From positions 1 to 47,223 of the forward strand of contig CAKKRP010000091.1 in NCBI GenBank assembly GCA_919902765.1: a stretch of 47,223 nucleotides of DNA, written 5' to 3'. Within the stretch, counting starts at the first letter, position 1. Each line of letters starts with the position of its first letter. The position numbers and the translations under genes are program-made. Of this stretch, positions 35,346 through 44,170 are shown piece after piece. This DNA comes from Gammaproteobacteria bacterium (GTDB taxonomy: Bacteria; Pseudomonadota; Gammaproteobacteria; S012-40). The notes under the pieces were generated by a model that was not told the DNA's origin, searched no databases, and saw only the letters and a list, made by a program, of their open reading frames with translations.

Positions 35346-35811
35346 AAATGATTAGGCTATCCATCCCACGCTAAGACATAGAAATGAAGCACTGTCGTAT
35401 GACTCAATAGCGACATAATGGGGCGCTTCTGAAGAGGATTAACGTCGCCATACCATGGGTAAAAGGCGCGGAATAGCGCTATTGAACAAGGGAGTATCGA
35501 ACTAATTTGTCGAATGTAATGGGCGGCGAATAGCCAAACCCTTGCACCGCGTCGCACTGGTTTTTATTTAAAAAATCAATATGATGTGAGTGCTCTGCGC
35601 CTCCCAATTTTGCTCACTAAATATTGTTGATTCCAGGCATGTTTAACTGGGCGTGAAATGTGGTCAAGGCGCTGGATGGACGAGGGTGCCCAACGGGCGG
35701 CTAAAACTTAATTTTAGGATGCGGTGTAATTATTGAATCCCCGAATCGCCTCGCAAGCTACCTTTATGTGGCTAATGAGATCGTGTAGGGCTATGATATT
35801 AAAGCGATTAA
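35346..35811. other. Intergenic stretch between the HD-GYP gene and tRNA-Glu, nothing recognised
   Basis: These 466 bases hold no reading frame with convincing family likeness and no obvious RNA gene or repeat. The stretch must contain the HD-GYP promoter and the 3' end of the tRNA transcript. No intrinsic terminator with a T-run is seen after the tRNA. Confidence 0.5.
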
Positions 35812-35887
35812 TGGCGCTCCCTAGGGGGTTCGAACCCCTGTTCTCGCCGTGAGAGGGCGATGTCCTAGGCCTCTAGACGAAGGGAGC
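35812..35887 (-). tRNA. tRNA-Glu (anticodon CTC)
   Basis: A complete 76-base tRNA with encoded CCA (35814-35812). On the minus strand it starts GCTCCCT, pairs with AGGGAGC at the 3' end, and has a typical D arm (TCTAGAGGCCTAGGA) and a T arm with GTTCGAA. The anticodon loop is CTCTCAC with CTC at 35853-35851 (five-pair stem TCGCC/GGCGA). The layout follows E. coli tRNA-Glu, which has TTC. CTC reads the GAG codon only. Confidence 0.95.
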
Positions 35888-35919
35888 GGGTCTGTTGGTG
35901 CATGGCATTTCCGTGTAAA

Positions 35920-35948
35920 ATTATAAACATGCTTGATCACAAAGTCAC
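35920..35948 (-). promoter_or_regulatory. Promoter of tRNA-Glu
   Basis: On the minus strand GTGACT (35948-35943) and a perfect TATAAT (35925-35920) are separated by 17 bases, about 33 bases before the mature tRNA 5' end. It lies in the divergent region shared with pcnB. Confidence 0.7.
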
Positions 35949-35993
35949 CTTCTTAATGGAAACACTATATGGGGCAGCCGTCTGAGTAACCCT

Positions 35994-37313
35994 ATTGTCA
36001 TACCGCGTGCGGAGCACGCCATTTCGCGTTCCAACATCAGCAAAAACGCCCTGCGGGTCTTGTACCGCTTGCACGACGCCGGTTTCCAGGCCTATTTGGT
36101 GGGAGGGGGCGTGCGCGATCTATTATTGGGGCGCGAGCCCAAGGATTTCGATATTGTCACCGACGCCCTGCCTGCGCAGGTCAAGGAGCAATTTCGCAAC
36201 GCGCGCTTGATCGGGCGGCGTTTTGTCTTGGCGCATGTGCAGTTTGGTTCCGAGGTCGTCGAAGTGGCGACATTTAGGGGCCAATCGGCGGGTGCAGATA
36301 ACGCTGATCGCGTCACCCAAGACGGGATGATTTTGCGCGACAATATCTATGGCACTATGGAAGAGGACGTGTGGCGGCGCGATTTTACCGTCAACGCCTT
36401 GTATTACAATATCGCCGATTTTTCGGTGGTCGATTATGTCGATGGCCTTGCCGATCTCAAGGCCGGGGTGTTGCGTTTGATCGGCGACCCCGATCAGCGT
36501 TATCGCGAAGATCCGGTGCGCATGTTACGCGCGGTGCGTTTTGCGGCCAAACTAGGGTTTCGCATTGAGGCCGATTGCGAAAGGTCGCTCATCGAATTGG
36601 GTCATTTATTAGAGGCGGTGCCGCCCGCGCGTTTGTTTGAAGAAGTGTTGAAGCTGTTTTTGGCGGGCGACGCGCTCAAGAGTTTTGAATTATTGCGTCA
36701 TTATGGGCTATTCGGGCAGTTATTTCCCGCCACCGAGGCCGCGCTGGCGAATGAATCGCAGGGCTTTCCGAACGTGTTGGTCGCCAATGCCTTGCGTAAC
36801 ACGGATGCGCGCATCGTCGAAATGAAACCGGTCACGCCCGCGTTTTTATTTGCGGCATTAATATGGCCGGCCGTGCTGCGGCGCAAGGAGTCGCTGATCG
36901 GTCATGGTGTGTCAGCGGTTCCCGCATTACAACAAGCGGCCGCCGAGTGCATACGTGAGGTGGTAGACCGGGTGTCGGTGCCCAAGCGATTTGCGATTCC
37001 GATGCAAGAGATTTGGAGTTTGCAAGACCGCTTCATGCAGCGCAACGGCAAACGCCCGGCGCGTTTGTCCGCACACCCGCGTTTTCGCGCCGCGTATGAT
37101 TTCATGTTATTGCGCTCCGAAGCGGGTGAAGTCGATGCGGAAACGGCGCGCTGGTGGACCGAATATCAAGCGAGTGACGAGCACGCGCGTATCAAATCCG
37201 GCGAAATTGCGGTCGAAGACGCTGAGGATGCAGAGCCAACGCCCGGTCAACGTCCACGCCGTCGGCGGCGCGGGCGGGGGCGTCCGCGCCCACCTGGGGC
37301 GAACGTAGCGTGA
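35994..37313 (+). CDS. pcnB: Poly(A) polymerase I, no standard start codon
   Basis: PcnB adds poly(A) tails to RNA 3' ends and so marks them for decay; it is a class II nucleotidyltransferase like CCA-adding enzymes. Visible motifs are LVGGGVRDLL and DFDIVTDA (catalytic Asp pair), RRDFTVNALYY, and EDPVRMLRAVRFAAKL, then the helical body and an arginine-rich C-terminus (about residues 415-430). The reading frame stays open upstream of the usual TTG at 36060. Residues read IPRAEHAISRSNISKNALRVLYRL, which match the E. coli N-terminus, but no ATG, GTG or TTG occurs between the frame's stop at 35934 and 36060. I give the ATT at 35994 as the most likely start by analogy with the AUU start of E. coli pcnB; ATA at 35967 is another option. 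Confidence 0.93.
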   Translation: MVIPRAEHAISRSNISKNALRVLYRLHDAGFQAYLVGGGVRDLLLGREPKDFDIVTDALPAQVKEQFRNARLIGRRFVLAHVQFGSEVVEVATFRGQSAGADNADRVTQDGMILRDNIYGTMEEDVWRRDFTVNALYYNIADFSVVDYVDGLADLKAGVLRLIGDPDQRYREDPVRMLRAVRFAAKLGFRIEADCERSLIELGHLLEAVPPARLFEEVLKLFLAGDALKSFELLRHYGLFGQLFPATEAALANESQGFPNVLVANALRNTDARIVEMKPVTPAFLFAALIWPAVLRRKESLIGHGVSAVPALQQAAAECIREVVDRVSVPKRFAIPMQEIWSLQDRFMQRNGKRPARLSAHPRFRAAYDFMLLRSEAGEVDAETARWWTEYQASDEHARIKSGEIAVEDAEDAEPTPGQRPRRRRRGRGRPRPPGANVA

Positions 37314-37392
37314 CGGTTGCGCGTAGTGTTGCGCGCGTATGCGCGGATAGTCAGGTGCGCCGGGTGTTGTGTGGTGCATGCATTATAGTGTT

Positions 37393-37881
37393 ATGACGGT
37401 AAGCTGTTTCATAGGGTTGGGTAGCAATGTGGGCGATAGCAGGGCCTGGGTGCGGGCTGCATTGCGCGCGCTGGAGGCCTTGCCGGACACCCGCATACTC
37501 CAAATATCGCGGCTGGTGCGCAGCAAACCCTTGGGCAATCTTCCGCAAAACGATTATATTAATGCCGTTGCGCACCTTGAAACCGCCTTGGCCGTCGAGG
37601 ATTTGCTGGGGCAGTTACACCGCATCGAGACCGCGCATGGGCGGGTGCGTGAACAGCGCTGGGGCGCACGCACCTTAGACCTGGATATCTTGTTATATGG
37701 GGATGCGATGATAAATTTGCCGAATCTGACCATCCCGCATGCCGGTATCGCGGCACGGAATTTCGTGCTTTACCCATTGCGCGAATTGGTTGGGGACGCC
37801 TTTGCGGTGCCGGGCCTGGGGCGTTTGGATGCCTTGATCGCGCAATGTTCGGCGCAGGGCATGGAAGCGGTGGAGGATTGA
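37393..37881 (+). CDS. folK: 2-amino-4-hydroxy-6-hydroxymethyldihydropteridine pyrophosphokinase
   Basis: FolK transfers pyrophosphate from ATP to the pterin in folate biosynthesis. The 162-residue product has the family motifs: FIGLGSNVGD near the N-terminus, the KPLGNLPQNDYINAV segment, and RWGARTLDLDILLYG, followed by IPHAGIAARNFVLYPL. ATG at 37393 starts the protein at the usual place; upstream in-frame GTG/ATG codons (37369, 37378) are possible but have weak sites. The TGA shares its last base with the next ATG (TGATG), so deoxynucleoside kinase translation is coupled to folK. Confidence 0.94.
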   Translation: MTVSCFIGLGSNVGDSRAWVRAALRALEALPDTRILQISRLVRSKPLGNLPQNDYINAVAHLETALAVEDLLGQLHRIETAHGRVREQRWGARTLDLDILLYGDAMINLPNLTIPHAGIAARNFVLYPLRELVGDAFAVPGLGRLDALIAQCSAQGMEAVED

Positions 37882-38525
37882 TGTCCACGTCGCGCTTGAT
37901 AGTCGTTGAAGGTCCGATCGGGGTAGGTAAAACCACCTTGGCGCGGCGTTTGGCGCAGACATTCGGCTGCGAGCCCATGCTCGAACGCGCCGCAGAAAAT
38001 CCGTTTTTAGAAAAATTTTATCGTGATCCAAACACCTCGGCCTTGCCCGTGCAATTGTATTTTTTATTGCAACGCGCGCGTCAGTTGCAAAAATGGCGGC
38101 AAGACGATTTATTCCAGCGTGTACGTATCGCCGATTTTTTATTGGATAAAGATCGCTTATTCGCGCGTTTAACCTTGGACGACGACGAATATCGCCTCTA
38201 CGAAACGGTATATCAGTCCTTGGCTATAGATGCGCCGCGCCCAGATTTAGTGGTGTCTTTGCAAGCCCCGTTGCCGGTATTGTTGGAACGCATCAATCGT
38301 CGCGGCATAGACTACGAGCAGCAAATCAATGCCTCTTATTTGCAGCGTGTAGTAGATGCCTACACGCAATTCTTCTACTATTTCGATGCAGCGCCGCTGT
38401 TGGTGGTGAATACAGCGGAAATCAATTTAGTCGATAATGAGCAAGATTATCAATTATTGCTTGAGCACATTATGCGCATCAAAAGCGGTCGTCACTATTT
38501 TAATCCTATTCCGGCGGGTTTTTAG
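37881..38525 (+). CDS. Deoxynucleoside kinase (deoxyadenosine/deoxyguanosine type)
   Basis: A 214-residue dNK-family enzyme of purine deoxynucleoside salvage. It has P-loop GPIGVGKTT at residues 11-19, the helix-strand with EENPFLEKFY-like AAENPFLEKFYRDP, DRLFARLTL, and LVVSLQAPLPVLLERINRRG. The start ATG is fused to the folK stop (TGATG) and preceded by GGAGG. The gene commonly lies between folK and panB in gammaproteobacteria, as here. Which deoxynucleoside is preferred cannot be told. Confidence 0.87.
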   Translation: MSTSRLIVVEGPIGVGKTTLARRLAQTFGCEPMLERAAENPFLEKFYRDPNTSALPVQLYFLLQRARQLQKWRQDDLFQRVRIADFLLDKDRLFARLTLDDDEYRLYETVYQSLAIDAPRPDLVVSLQAPLPVLLERINRRGIDYEQQINASYLQRVVDAYTQFFYYFDAAPLLVVNTAEINLVDNEQDYQLLLEHIMRIKSGRHYFNPIPAGF

Positions 38526-39332
38526 ATGTCTACAGCAACCATGATTACACTGAATACGTTGCGCCAACGCAAAATGGATGGCAAAAAATTCACCTGTTTG
38601 ACCTGTTATGACGCGAGTTTCGCGGCGATTTTAGATCAAAACGGGGTCGATGTATTGTTGGTCGGAGACTCCTTGGGCATGGTCGTGCAAGGTCACGACA
38701 GCACCGTGCCGGTGAGTATGGACGATATGGTGTATCACACGCGCATGGTGGCGCGCGGGCGTAAAAACGCGCTGGTGATGGCGGATATGCCGTTTTTAAG
38801 CTATCGCGACCCCGCCACGGCGATTGCAAATGCAGGGCGCTTAATGGCCGAAGGCGGTGCGCATATGGTCAAGCTGGAAGGCGGTTGGGTAATGTTGGAA
38901 ACCGTCGAAAAATTGGCCGCACTAGGCATACCGGTGTGCGCCCATTTGGGATTATTGCCGCAATCCGTGCATAAATTAGGCGGATACCGTGTACAAGGTC
39001 GTGAGCCAGACGCGGCAGAGGCGATACTGTCCGATGCCTTGGCGATGGAGCGTGCAGGCGCGGACATGGTTTTGTTGGAGTGCGTGCCGACGGCCTTGGC
39101 GCAACGTATAACGCAAAGTTTGCACATCCCGACTATCGGTATAGGCGCGGGACCGCACTGCGATGCGCAAGTCTTGGTGTTGTACGATATGTTGGGCATC
39201 ACACCGGGTAAACGGCCGAAATTTTCGCAAGATTTTTTGCATGGGCGAACTGGGATTGCTGAGGCGGTGCGCGCCTATGTCGAGGCAGTGATTAGCGGCC
39301 AGTTCCCCGATAGCGAACATAGTTTTAGTTGA
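38526..39332 (+). CDS. panB: 3-methyl-2-oxobutanoate hydroxymethyltransferase PanB
   Basis: PanB makes ketopantoate, the first committed step of pantothenate (coenzyme A) synthesis. The 268-residue product has TCYDASFA near the N-terminus, the metal-binding LLVGDSLGMVVQGHDSTVPV, MVKLEGG, and the catalytic-region GADMVLLECVP, followed by IGIGAGPHCDAQVLVLYDMLG. It starts immediately after the kinase stop (TAG-ATG) and is followed by panC three bases after its stop codon. Confidence 0.96.
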   Translation: MSTATMITLNTLRQRKMDGKKFTCLTCYDASFAAILDQNGVDVLLVGDSLGMVVQGHDSTVPVSMDDMVYHTRMVARGRKNALVMADMPFLSYRDPATAIANAGRLMAEGGAHMVKLEGGWVMLETVEKLAALGIPVCAHLGLLPQSVHKLGGYRVQGREPDAAEAILSDALAMERAGADMVLLECVPTALAQRITQSLHIPTIGIGAGPHCDAQVLVLYDMLGITPGKRPKFSQDFLHGRTGIAEAVRAYVEAVISGQFPDSEHSFS

Positions 39333-39335
39333 ACG

Positions 39336-40202
39336 ATGCAAACCTGTATAGACATCGCTGACGTTCGGCGCGTGCGCGACGCCTGGCGCGCGCAGGGCGA
39401 ACGTGTTGCCTGCGTGCCGACCATGGGCAACCTGCACGCCGGGCATCTCGATTTGGTGCGTCACGCACGCGCAGCGGCGGAACGGGTGGTGGTCAGCATC
39501 TTTGTTAATCCACTGCAATTTGGTCCGCAGGAAGACTTCCAGCGCTATCCGCGCACCGAACAGGCCGATGCCGAGGCCTTGCGCGCCGCCGGGGTAGACG
39601 TATTGTTTCTGCCGAGTGTGCAGGTGATGTATCCGCGCCCGTTGGAGGCCACCACGCGCGTCGAGGTGCCCGGAATTTCTAACGACCTGTGTGGTGCCTT
39701 TCGACCCGCGCTATTCCGGGGTGTTGCCACCGTTGTGGCGCGATTGTTCAATATCGTGCAGCCAACGGTGGCGATTTTCGGAGAAAAGGATTTTCAACAG
39801 CTTTTTATCATTCGGCGCATGGTTGAGGACTTGGCGTTTGCGGTCGATATCGTTGGGATACCGACCGTGCGTGAGCCGCATGGTTTGGCCTTGAGCTCGC
39901 GCAATGGCTATTTGGATGCGGCCCAGCGCCAACAGGCGGGTATATTGTATCAGACCTTGACCCGGCTTGCGCAGCGGCTCGCAGGCGGCGCGCGCGATTA
40001 TGCGGATATGCAGGCGCGCGCAACCGAGGACTTGAAATCAAGCGGTTTCCGCCCCGATTATGTAGCGATACGGCGGGTCTCGGATCTGGGCCAGCCACGC
40101 CAAAACGAGGTGGAAGAACTGGTCATCTTGATCGCCGCATGGCTGGATCAAACGCGGTTGATCGACAATTTGAGGGTCGTGCCAGGGGCGGCGTCGAAAT
40201 GA
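39336..40202 (+). CDS. panC: Pantothenate synthetase PanC
   Basis: PanC joins pantoate and beta-alanine with ATP. The 288-residue product has the HIGH-like motif (MGNLHAGHLDLV), the FVNPLQFGPQEDFQRYPR segment, the family strand VAIFGEKDFQQL, and the KMSKS-like ALSSRNGYL. It follows panB closely in the same transcription unit; panD starts 47 bases later. Confidence 0.96.
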   Translation: MQTCIDIADVRRVRDAWRAQGERVACVPTMGNLHAGHLDLVRHARAAAERVVVSIFVNPLQFGPQEDFQRYPRTEQADAEALRAAGVDVLFLPSVQVMYPRPLEATTRVEVPGISNDLCGAFRPALFRGVATVVARLFNIVQPTVAIFGEKDFQQLFIIRRMVEDLAFAVDIVGIPTVREPHGLALSSRNGYLDAAQRQQAGILYQTLTRLAQRLAGGARDYADMQARATEDLKSSGFRPDYVAIRRVSDLGQPRQNEVEELVILIAAWLDQTRLIDNLRVVPGAASK

Positions 40203-40205
40203 ACA

Positions 40206-40214
40206 TGATATACT
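40206..40214 (+). promoter_or_regulatory. Candidate extended -10 promoter before panD
   Basis: TGATATACT contains TGn plus TATACT, just after the panC stop codon and about 36 bases before the panD ATG. It has no good -35 element, so it is a weak candidate. Confidence 0.3.
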
Positions 40215-40249
40215 TAAATAACTGTAACCTTTGATATCGTAGGTGAGTT

Positions 40250-40630
40250 ATGCATAATCACATGCTAAAGGCCAAACTACACCGGGTGCGCGTCACGCAT
40301 GCCGAATTACACTACGAGGGTTCGTGTGCCATCGACAGCGTATTGTTGGAGGCCAGCGGTATACGTGAGTATGAGCAAATCCATATCTACAATGTGACGA
40401 ACGGTGAGCGTTTTGTGACCTATGCGATTTGTGCCGAACCGGGTTCGGGCGTGATCTCCATCAATGGCGCGGCCGCGCATAAGGCGAACCCCGGCGATAT
40501 CATCATTATTGCGGCGTTCGCCATGTATGACCAAAAAGAAATGGCGAGCTACCAGCCCACGCTCATCTATGTGGATGAGAAAAACCGTATCGTTCGTAAG
40601 AGCAACCAGATTCCAGTGCAGGCCGCCTAA
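40250..40630 (+). CDS. panD: Aspartate 1-decarboxylase PanD
   Basis: PanD makes beta-alanine from aspartate for PanC. The precursor (126 residues) cuts itself between Gly24 and Ser25 (YEGSCAID), where the serine becomes the pyruvoyl group. The family's [19 protein letters not shown] and [11 protein letters not shown] segments are present. AGGTGAG precedes the ATG at 40250. A second ATG at 40262 is a possible start, since the usual N-terminus ([14 protein letters not shown]) begins there. Confidence 0.96.
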   Translation: MHNHMLKAKLHRVRVTHAELHYEGSCAIDSVLLEASGIREYEQIHIYNVTNGERFVTYAICAEPGSGVISINGAAAHKANPGDIIIIAAFAMYDQKEMASYQPTLIYVDEKNRIVRKSNQIPVQAA

Positions 40631-40753
40631 GGTGGTAGGCGCGTAGCGCACGCAGTTTTGTTCTTGTAAACTTCAATCTGTGTATGGATATCGCGACAGG
40701 TGCGGCCCCAGCGGCGTTTTTAGCGCGGGGTATGGTGTTGTCGCGTGCGCGTT

Positions 40754-40762
40754 TGTGATAAT
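40754..40762 (+). promoter_or_regulatory. Candidate extended -10 promoter of the Lpp-like gene
   Basis: TGTGATAAT carries TGn followed by GATAAT, about 75 bases before the start codon, without a clear -35 element. A GC-rich hairpin (CGCC ... GGCG, about 40766-40792) lies in the resulting leader. Confidence 0.4.
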
Positions 40763-40837
40763 ATGCCCGCCGAACCGTTATTTTTGGCGGCGATTCAGAG
40801 TCGTCACAAGTCATCTTTTTTTTCGGAGTGGAAGGTT

Positions 40838-41104
40838 ATGAAACAGATTCTTGGTTTGGCCGCAGTAGCGGCAGTCGTAATAGGTTTGAGTGGTTGTGGC
40901 GCAGCGAAAGAAGTGGAAGCCTTAAAGGCGACCGTTGCCGAGTTGCAAAAGAGCGTTGCCCAGGCGCAACGCGTGGCCGACGAAGCCGGTCGCGTCGCCA
41001 ATCAAGCCAACGCCGCCGCCAACGCCGCGCGCGCCGCCGCTGAACAAGCCGGTCAAAAAGCGGATCAAGCGATTGCCGCGACCGCCAGCAAGAAAAAGAA
41101 ATAA
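40838..41104 (+). CDS. Lpp/OprI-like alanine-rich outer-membrane lipoprotein
   Basis: A small 88-residue lipoprotein. The signal peptide ends in a lipobox (LSGC, cysteine at about residue 20). The mature protein is a heptad-rich, alanine-rich coiled coil (LKATVAELQKSVAQAQRVADEA and on) that ends in a run of lysines. The layout resembles Pseudomonas OprI and E. coli Lpp, which tether the outer membrane; covalent attachment to peptidoglycan through the terminal Lys is an inference. GGAAGG lies in front of the ATG at 40838. It is followed by a strong terminator. Confidence 0.85.
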   Translation: MKQILGLAAVAAVVIGLSGCGAAKEVEALKATVAELQKSVAQAQRVADEAGRVANQANAAANAARAAAEQAGQKADQAIAATASKKKK

Positions 41105-41124
41105 TCTGATCGCAAGATCGGAAC

Positions 41125-41156
41125 AACAAAGGGTCCGTAAGGGCCTTTTGTTTTTT
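41125..41156 (+). terminator. Intrinsic terminator of the Lpp-like gene
   Basis: AACAAAGGGTCC (41125-41136) pairs with GGGCCTTTTGTT (41141-41152) in a 12-pair stem (two G-U pairs) around GTAA, followed by six T. Clear and strong. Confidence 0.85.
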
Positions 41157-41294
41157 GTATGACCGCCGTGCGGGAGGCGAACCGCCTAGCGCATCAGCAA
41201 TTTCGTATGGGCTTCCATTTATACTGCGCGATAACTAAATTTCAATAGTATCACCATGTTTTGCGTACGGCGCAACGCTTGGGGTTGTCGCGCC

Positions 41295-44105
41295 TTACAC
41301 CACTACAACCTCAGGATGCGGTTCGCGCGCAGAATCCTCCAAGAAATCCAACGCGTTTGCGCCAAATGCGGGTAGAACCGCGCGCATTAATTTGACATTG
41401 AGGGCGTCTTTAAAATCCAACCATTGATCGCCAACGCGCATTTTGATATCCGTATTAAAAAAATAATGTCCGTACACAATTCTTTTAAATAAAAAACGGT
41501 TATAACGATAGTCGCGATTTATCTCGTTGCGCGACAGGAGTGACGTGATGTATTGACGCGACTTGCGTTCCGGCGGCAATACCGCATCGGGTATAGCGTT
41601 CAAAAAAGGCTCCAGCACGGCGGCGGAATAACCGGAGTTAAAGCGTATTTCAATATGGTTGATGCTGGTTTTAAGCAGTGCGATCATGGCATGCAGCAAG
41701 AAAAATTCGCCGATACGGTTATCGATTCGGATTAATTTTCCAAAGGCTTGCACGTCGGTATGTGCAGGCGCCAATAGCGGGTATGCTGCAGGAAATACGT
41801 TTTTTGCGTAGGCCTGATCGAGAATCGCGCGCCAGATGGCGATGTGGAAGGCGCTACGTCCATAATTATCCACGGCATCTTTATTCGCGCCCCGTTCAAG
41901 CAGGGCGCTTATCAATGGCAGATTACCGGTGCGCGCGGCCAACATCAAAGGCGTATGATTGAAGCGATTGCGGAAGTCGATGCCGTAACGTTCGCTTTCC
42001 GCTAACACGTCTTTAAAGTTTTTGCGTTCATAGGCTTGCACGTATTTAGTGATCGAGCCTATGTTCAAGTTCTTTTCCGACGGTCGATTGTAATATTGAT
42101 CCACCTTGCCGGTCAGTTTGCAATGCAGATAGGGATCATCGTAAAAATTGGCGTATTCAACGAGAATCTGATGATTCTTTCCGAAGGATTGGTGTGCGTC
42201 CAAGGTTTTCTGTTTCATCGTTAAAAACACCGGAGTGTCGATGACTTCCCACGGCACTTTCACCGTGTGCAGTAAATTGGCGCGTATCGCGTCGGCTTGT
42301 TCCTGTTTGCCTTGAAGTTCCAATTTCCGCGCTTCTTTTTGCCACTCATCCAGACTGGAATTCTGCGCTTGTAACGCTATTTGTTCCTTGGCACTGTTTA
42401 GATTCAACAAACTCAATATCGGGTGGCGGGTATCGCGCTCTACGATATATAAATTTTCCACCGCGCGGGTGATCGCCACATAAAACGCGTTAATATAAAA
42501 TTTATACGCCTCCATGGATTTGTCGGATTTATCCTTCGCGCGCGCATAGGTCAAATCGCCATGCAGGTCTTGCGCGTCAATGACACCGGTGATTTCCTGG
42601 AATTTTTCCCTCTCGGCGCTGACGATATTGAATAATACGATATTGTCATATTCCAGCCCTTTCGCCTCCTGCACGGAAAACACCAGGGGAGTGTGAAAAA
42701 CGCGCTGCGCCTCGGCTTTGTGATCGTCGCGCAATACGAGCACAGCGAAACGGGCCGATTTTCGGGTTTTATCATTCAGTTCCTTGATTACGTTGTCTTT
42801 GGCGCTTAGCAATTCCACCACGCCCGTCCGTTCGGCACGCGATTCGATCAAATAGTTGCTTTCCTGATCTATCGACCCGAAACGCGCGATTTTAATGCGC
42901 AGCAAACGGTTGGCGATATCGGTGACGGTGGACGAGTTACGATAATTATTGACCAGCAGGCGTATCAGTTGGTCGCCACGCAAGGCGTCGTCACCGTAAA
43001 ACCACGATTTAATCTTGGACCACGAAAAGAAATTGGGGTGTACGATTTGATTGGCGTCGCCGCACATCATAAACTGGCGAGTGGCGTGCAGGCTGCGCAT
43101 AATCAGCGCAAGCTGGATATTGGTGAGGTCTTGCACCTCGTCAATCACCGCGTAATCATATTTTGGTTTGCATAATTCGAGCGTATTGTGCGCGGCGATA
43201 TTGATGTCGTATAGGTTGGATTCTTTGAGCCACGCCAAGTATTTTTCAAACAAATCATACGTCAATGGGCGTTCGTCGGCGAGGAAAATCGATTGCCTGA
43301 CCCCCAACGCCAGATAGTCCGCGCGGTCAAGATAGACGTTGTCCTGCACGGCGCCGGTGAGCACGCCTTTGAATTCTTCGAATACGCGATGCGCATCGCC
43401 GAGTTTCGATTTTAACGGTTGACGGTTGTACCACCCGCGAAACTGCGGAAAATCGACTTCGCGGCCTGCAGGTACATGAATCGACTCCAGGTAGTCGCGG
43501 AAACTTAAAAAATCCACATTTTGTTTTTCATTTTCGAAGTGATTGCTATAGTAAACATTGCGTGAATTTTGTGCGAGAAAATCCGAGTGTGTGACATATA
43601 GCACATCGCCGTGGAGGAGTTTCATTTTTTCCAGCGTGAGTGCGGTTTTGCCGCTGCCGGCGGAACCGATGATGATCAGCGGAAGAGGCCATTGGTAAAT
43701 GGCGTTTTGCGCGTCATCGAAGGAGATCGCTTTGTCGAGAAAATGAAAACGCGTCCCGGCGGCGTTGACGTATTTCAATTCCGGGAGCGGCGCTTGTTTC
43801 AGATCGCCTGCGCTGATGTCTATGACCTTGTCTTCGTCGATGCGCGCGCCGCGCAAAAATCGCGACTTGTTGTAGGCGTGGTTGGCGATAACCTCCAGCG
43901 CCAACGCATAAGTTTCGTCACGGTAACGCATAAACTTCAGCAACAAGCGATTGGCGTAATCCAGCTTGACACGGTAATAATCGGTCTCGCCGAGCTTTTT
44001 CACCTCCGCCGATTTGAAATCATCCGACTCAAGAAACCGTCGCACCTTGTCGTATTGCGGTTTTAAGCCTGTGGTGTCCAGGCTGGAATACTCTAATATT
44101 TTCAA
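41295..44105 (-). CDS. RelE/ParE-like + UvrD-type helicase + ankyrin-repeat fusion protein
   Basis: A 936-residue protein of unusual architecture. Residues about 15-85 resemble a RelE/ParE toxin fold (VKKLGETDYYRVKLDYANRL, then YALALEVIANHAY). Residues about 125-560 are a superfamily I (UvrD/Rep) helicase core: Walker A GSAGSGKT (147-154), IDEVQD (321-326), GDANQ (349-353), NNYRNS (386-391), EAKGLEYDNIV (about 480-490) and FYVAITRAVENLYI (541-554). Residues about 685-770 hold at least two ankyrin-like repeats (NRFNHTPLMLAARTGNLPL, GANKDAVDNYGRSAFHIAI). The tail (to 936) is unassigned. The TTG start at 44105 has AAGGAG 11 bases upstream. The N-terminal call is a judgement from pattern. Function is unknown; a role in antiviral defence or DNA-linked toxicity is plausible. 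Confidence 0.8.
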   Translation of the reverse strand: MKILEYSSLDTTGLKPQYDKVRRFLESDDFKSAEVKKLGETDYYRVKLDYANRLLLKFMRYRDETYALALEVIANHAYNKSRFLRGARIDEDKVIDISAGDLKQAPLPELKYVNAAGTRFHFLDKAISFDDAQNAIYQWPLPLIIIGSAGSGKTALTLEKMKLLHGDVLYVTHSDFLAQNSRNVYYSNHFENEKQNVDFLSFRDYLESIHVPAGREVDFPQFRGWYNRQPLKSKLGDAHRVFEEFKGVLTGAVQDNVYLDRADYLALGVRQSIFLADERPLTYDLFEKYLAWLKESNLYDINIAAHNTLELCKPKYDYAVIDEVQDLTNIQLALIMRSLHATRQFMMCGDANQIVHPNFFSWSKIKSWFYGDDALRGDQLIRLLVNNYRNSSTVTDIANRLLRIKIARFGSIDQESNYLIESRAERTGVVELLSAKDNVIKELNDKTRKSARFAVLVLRDDHKAEAQRVFHTPLVFSVQEAKGLEYDNIVLFNIVSAEREKFQEITGVIDAQDLHGDLTYARAKDKSDKSMEAYKFYINAFYVAITRAVENLYIVERDTRHPILSLLNLNSAKEQIALQAQNSSLDEWQKEARKLELQGKQEQADAIRANLLHTVKVPWEVIDTPVFLTMKQKTLDAHQSFGKNHQILVEYANFYDDPYLHCKLTGKVDQYYNRPSEKNLNIGSITKYVQAYERKNFKDVLAESERYGIDFRNRFNHTPLMLAARTGNLPLISALLERGANKDAVDNYGRSAFHIAIWRAILDQAYAKNVFPAAYPLLAPAHTDVQAFGKLIRIDNRIGEFFLLHAMIALLKTSINHIEIRFNSGYSAAVLEPFLNAIPDAVLPPERKSRQYITSLLSRNEINRDYRYNRFLFKRIVYGHYFFNTDIKMRVGDQWLDFKDALNVKLMRAVLPAFGANALDFLEDSAREPHPEVVVV

Positions 44106-44170
44106 GAGACTTTAAGCTCCTTTGTTCCGTGGCCGGTCGGCACCGGCGCGGGATTCGATGTGAACGCCGA

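Noticed and set aside
40678-40740. Terminator after panD
   Set aside because: GC-rich repeats are present but no clean stem followed by a T-run is found.
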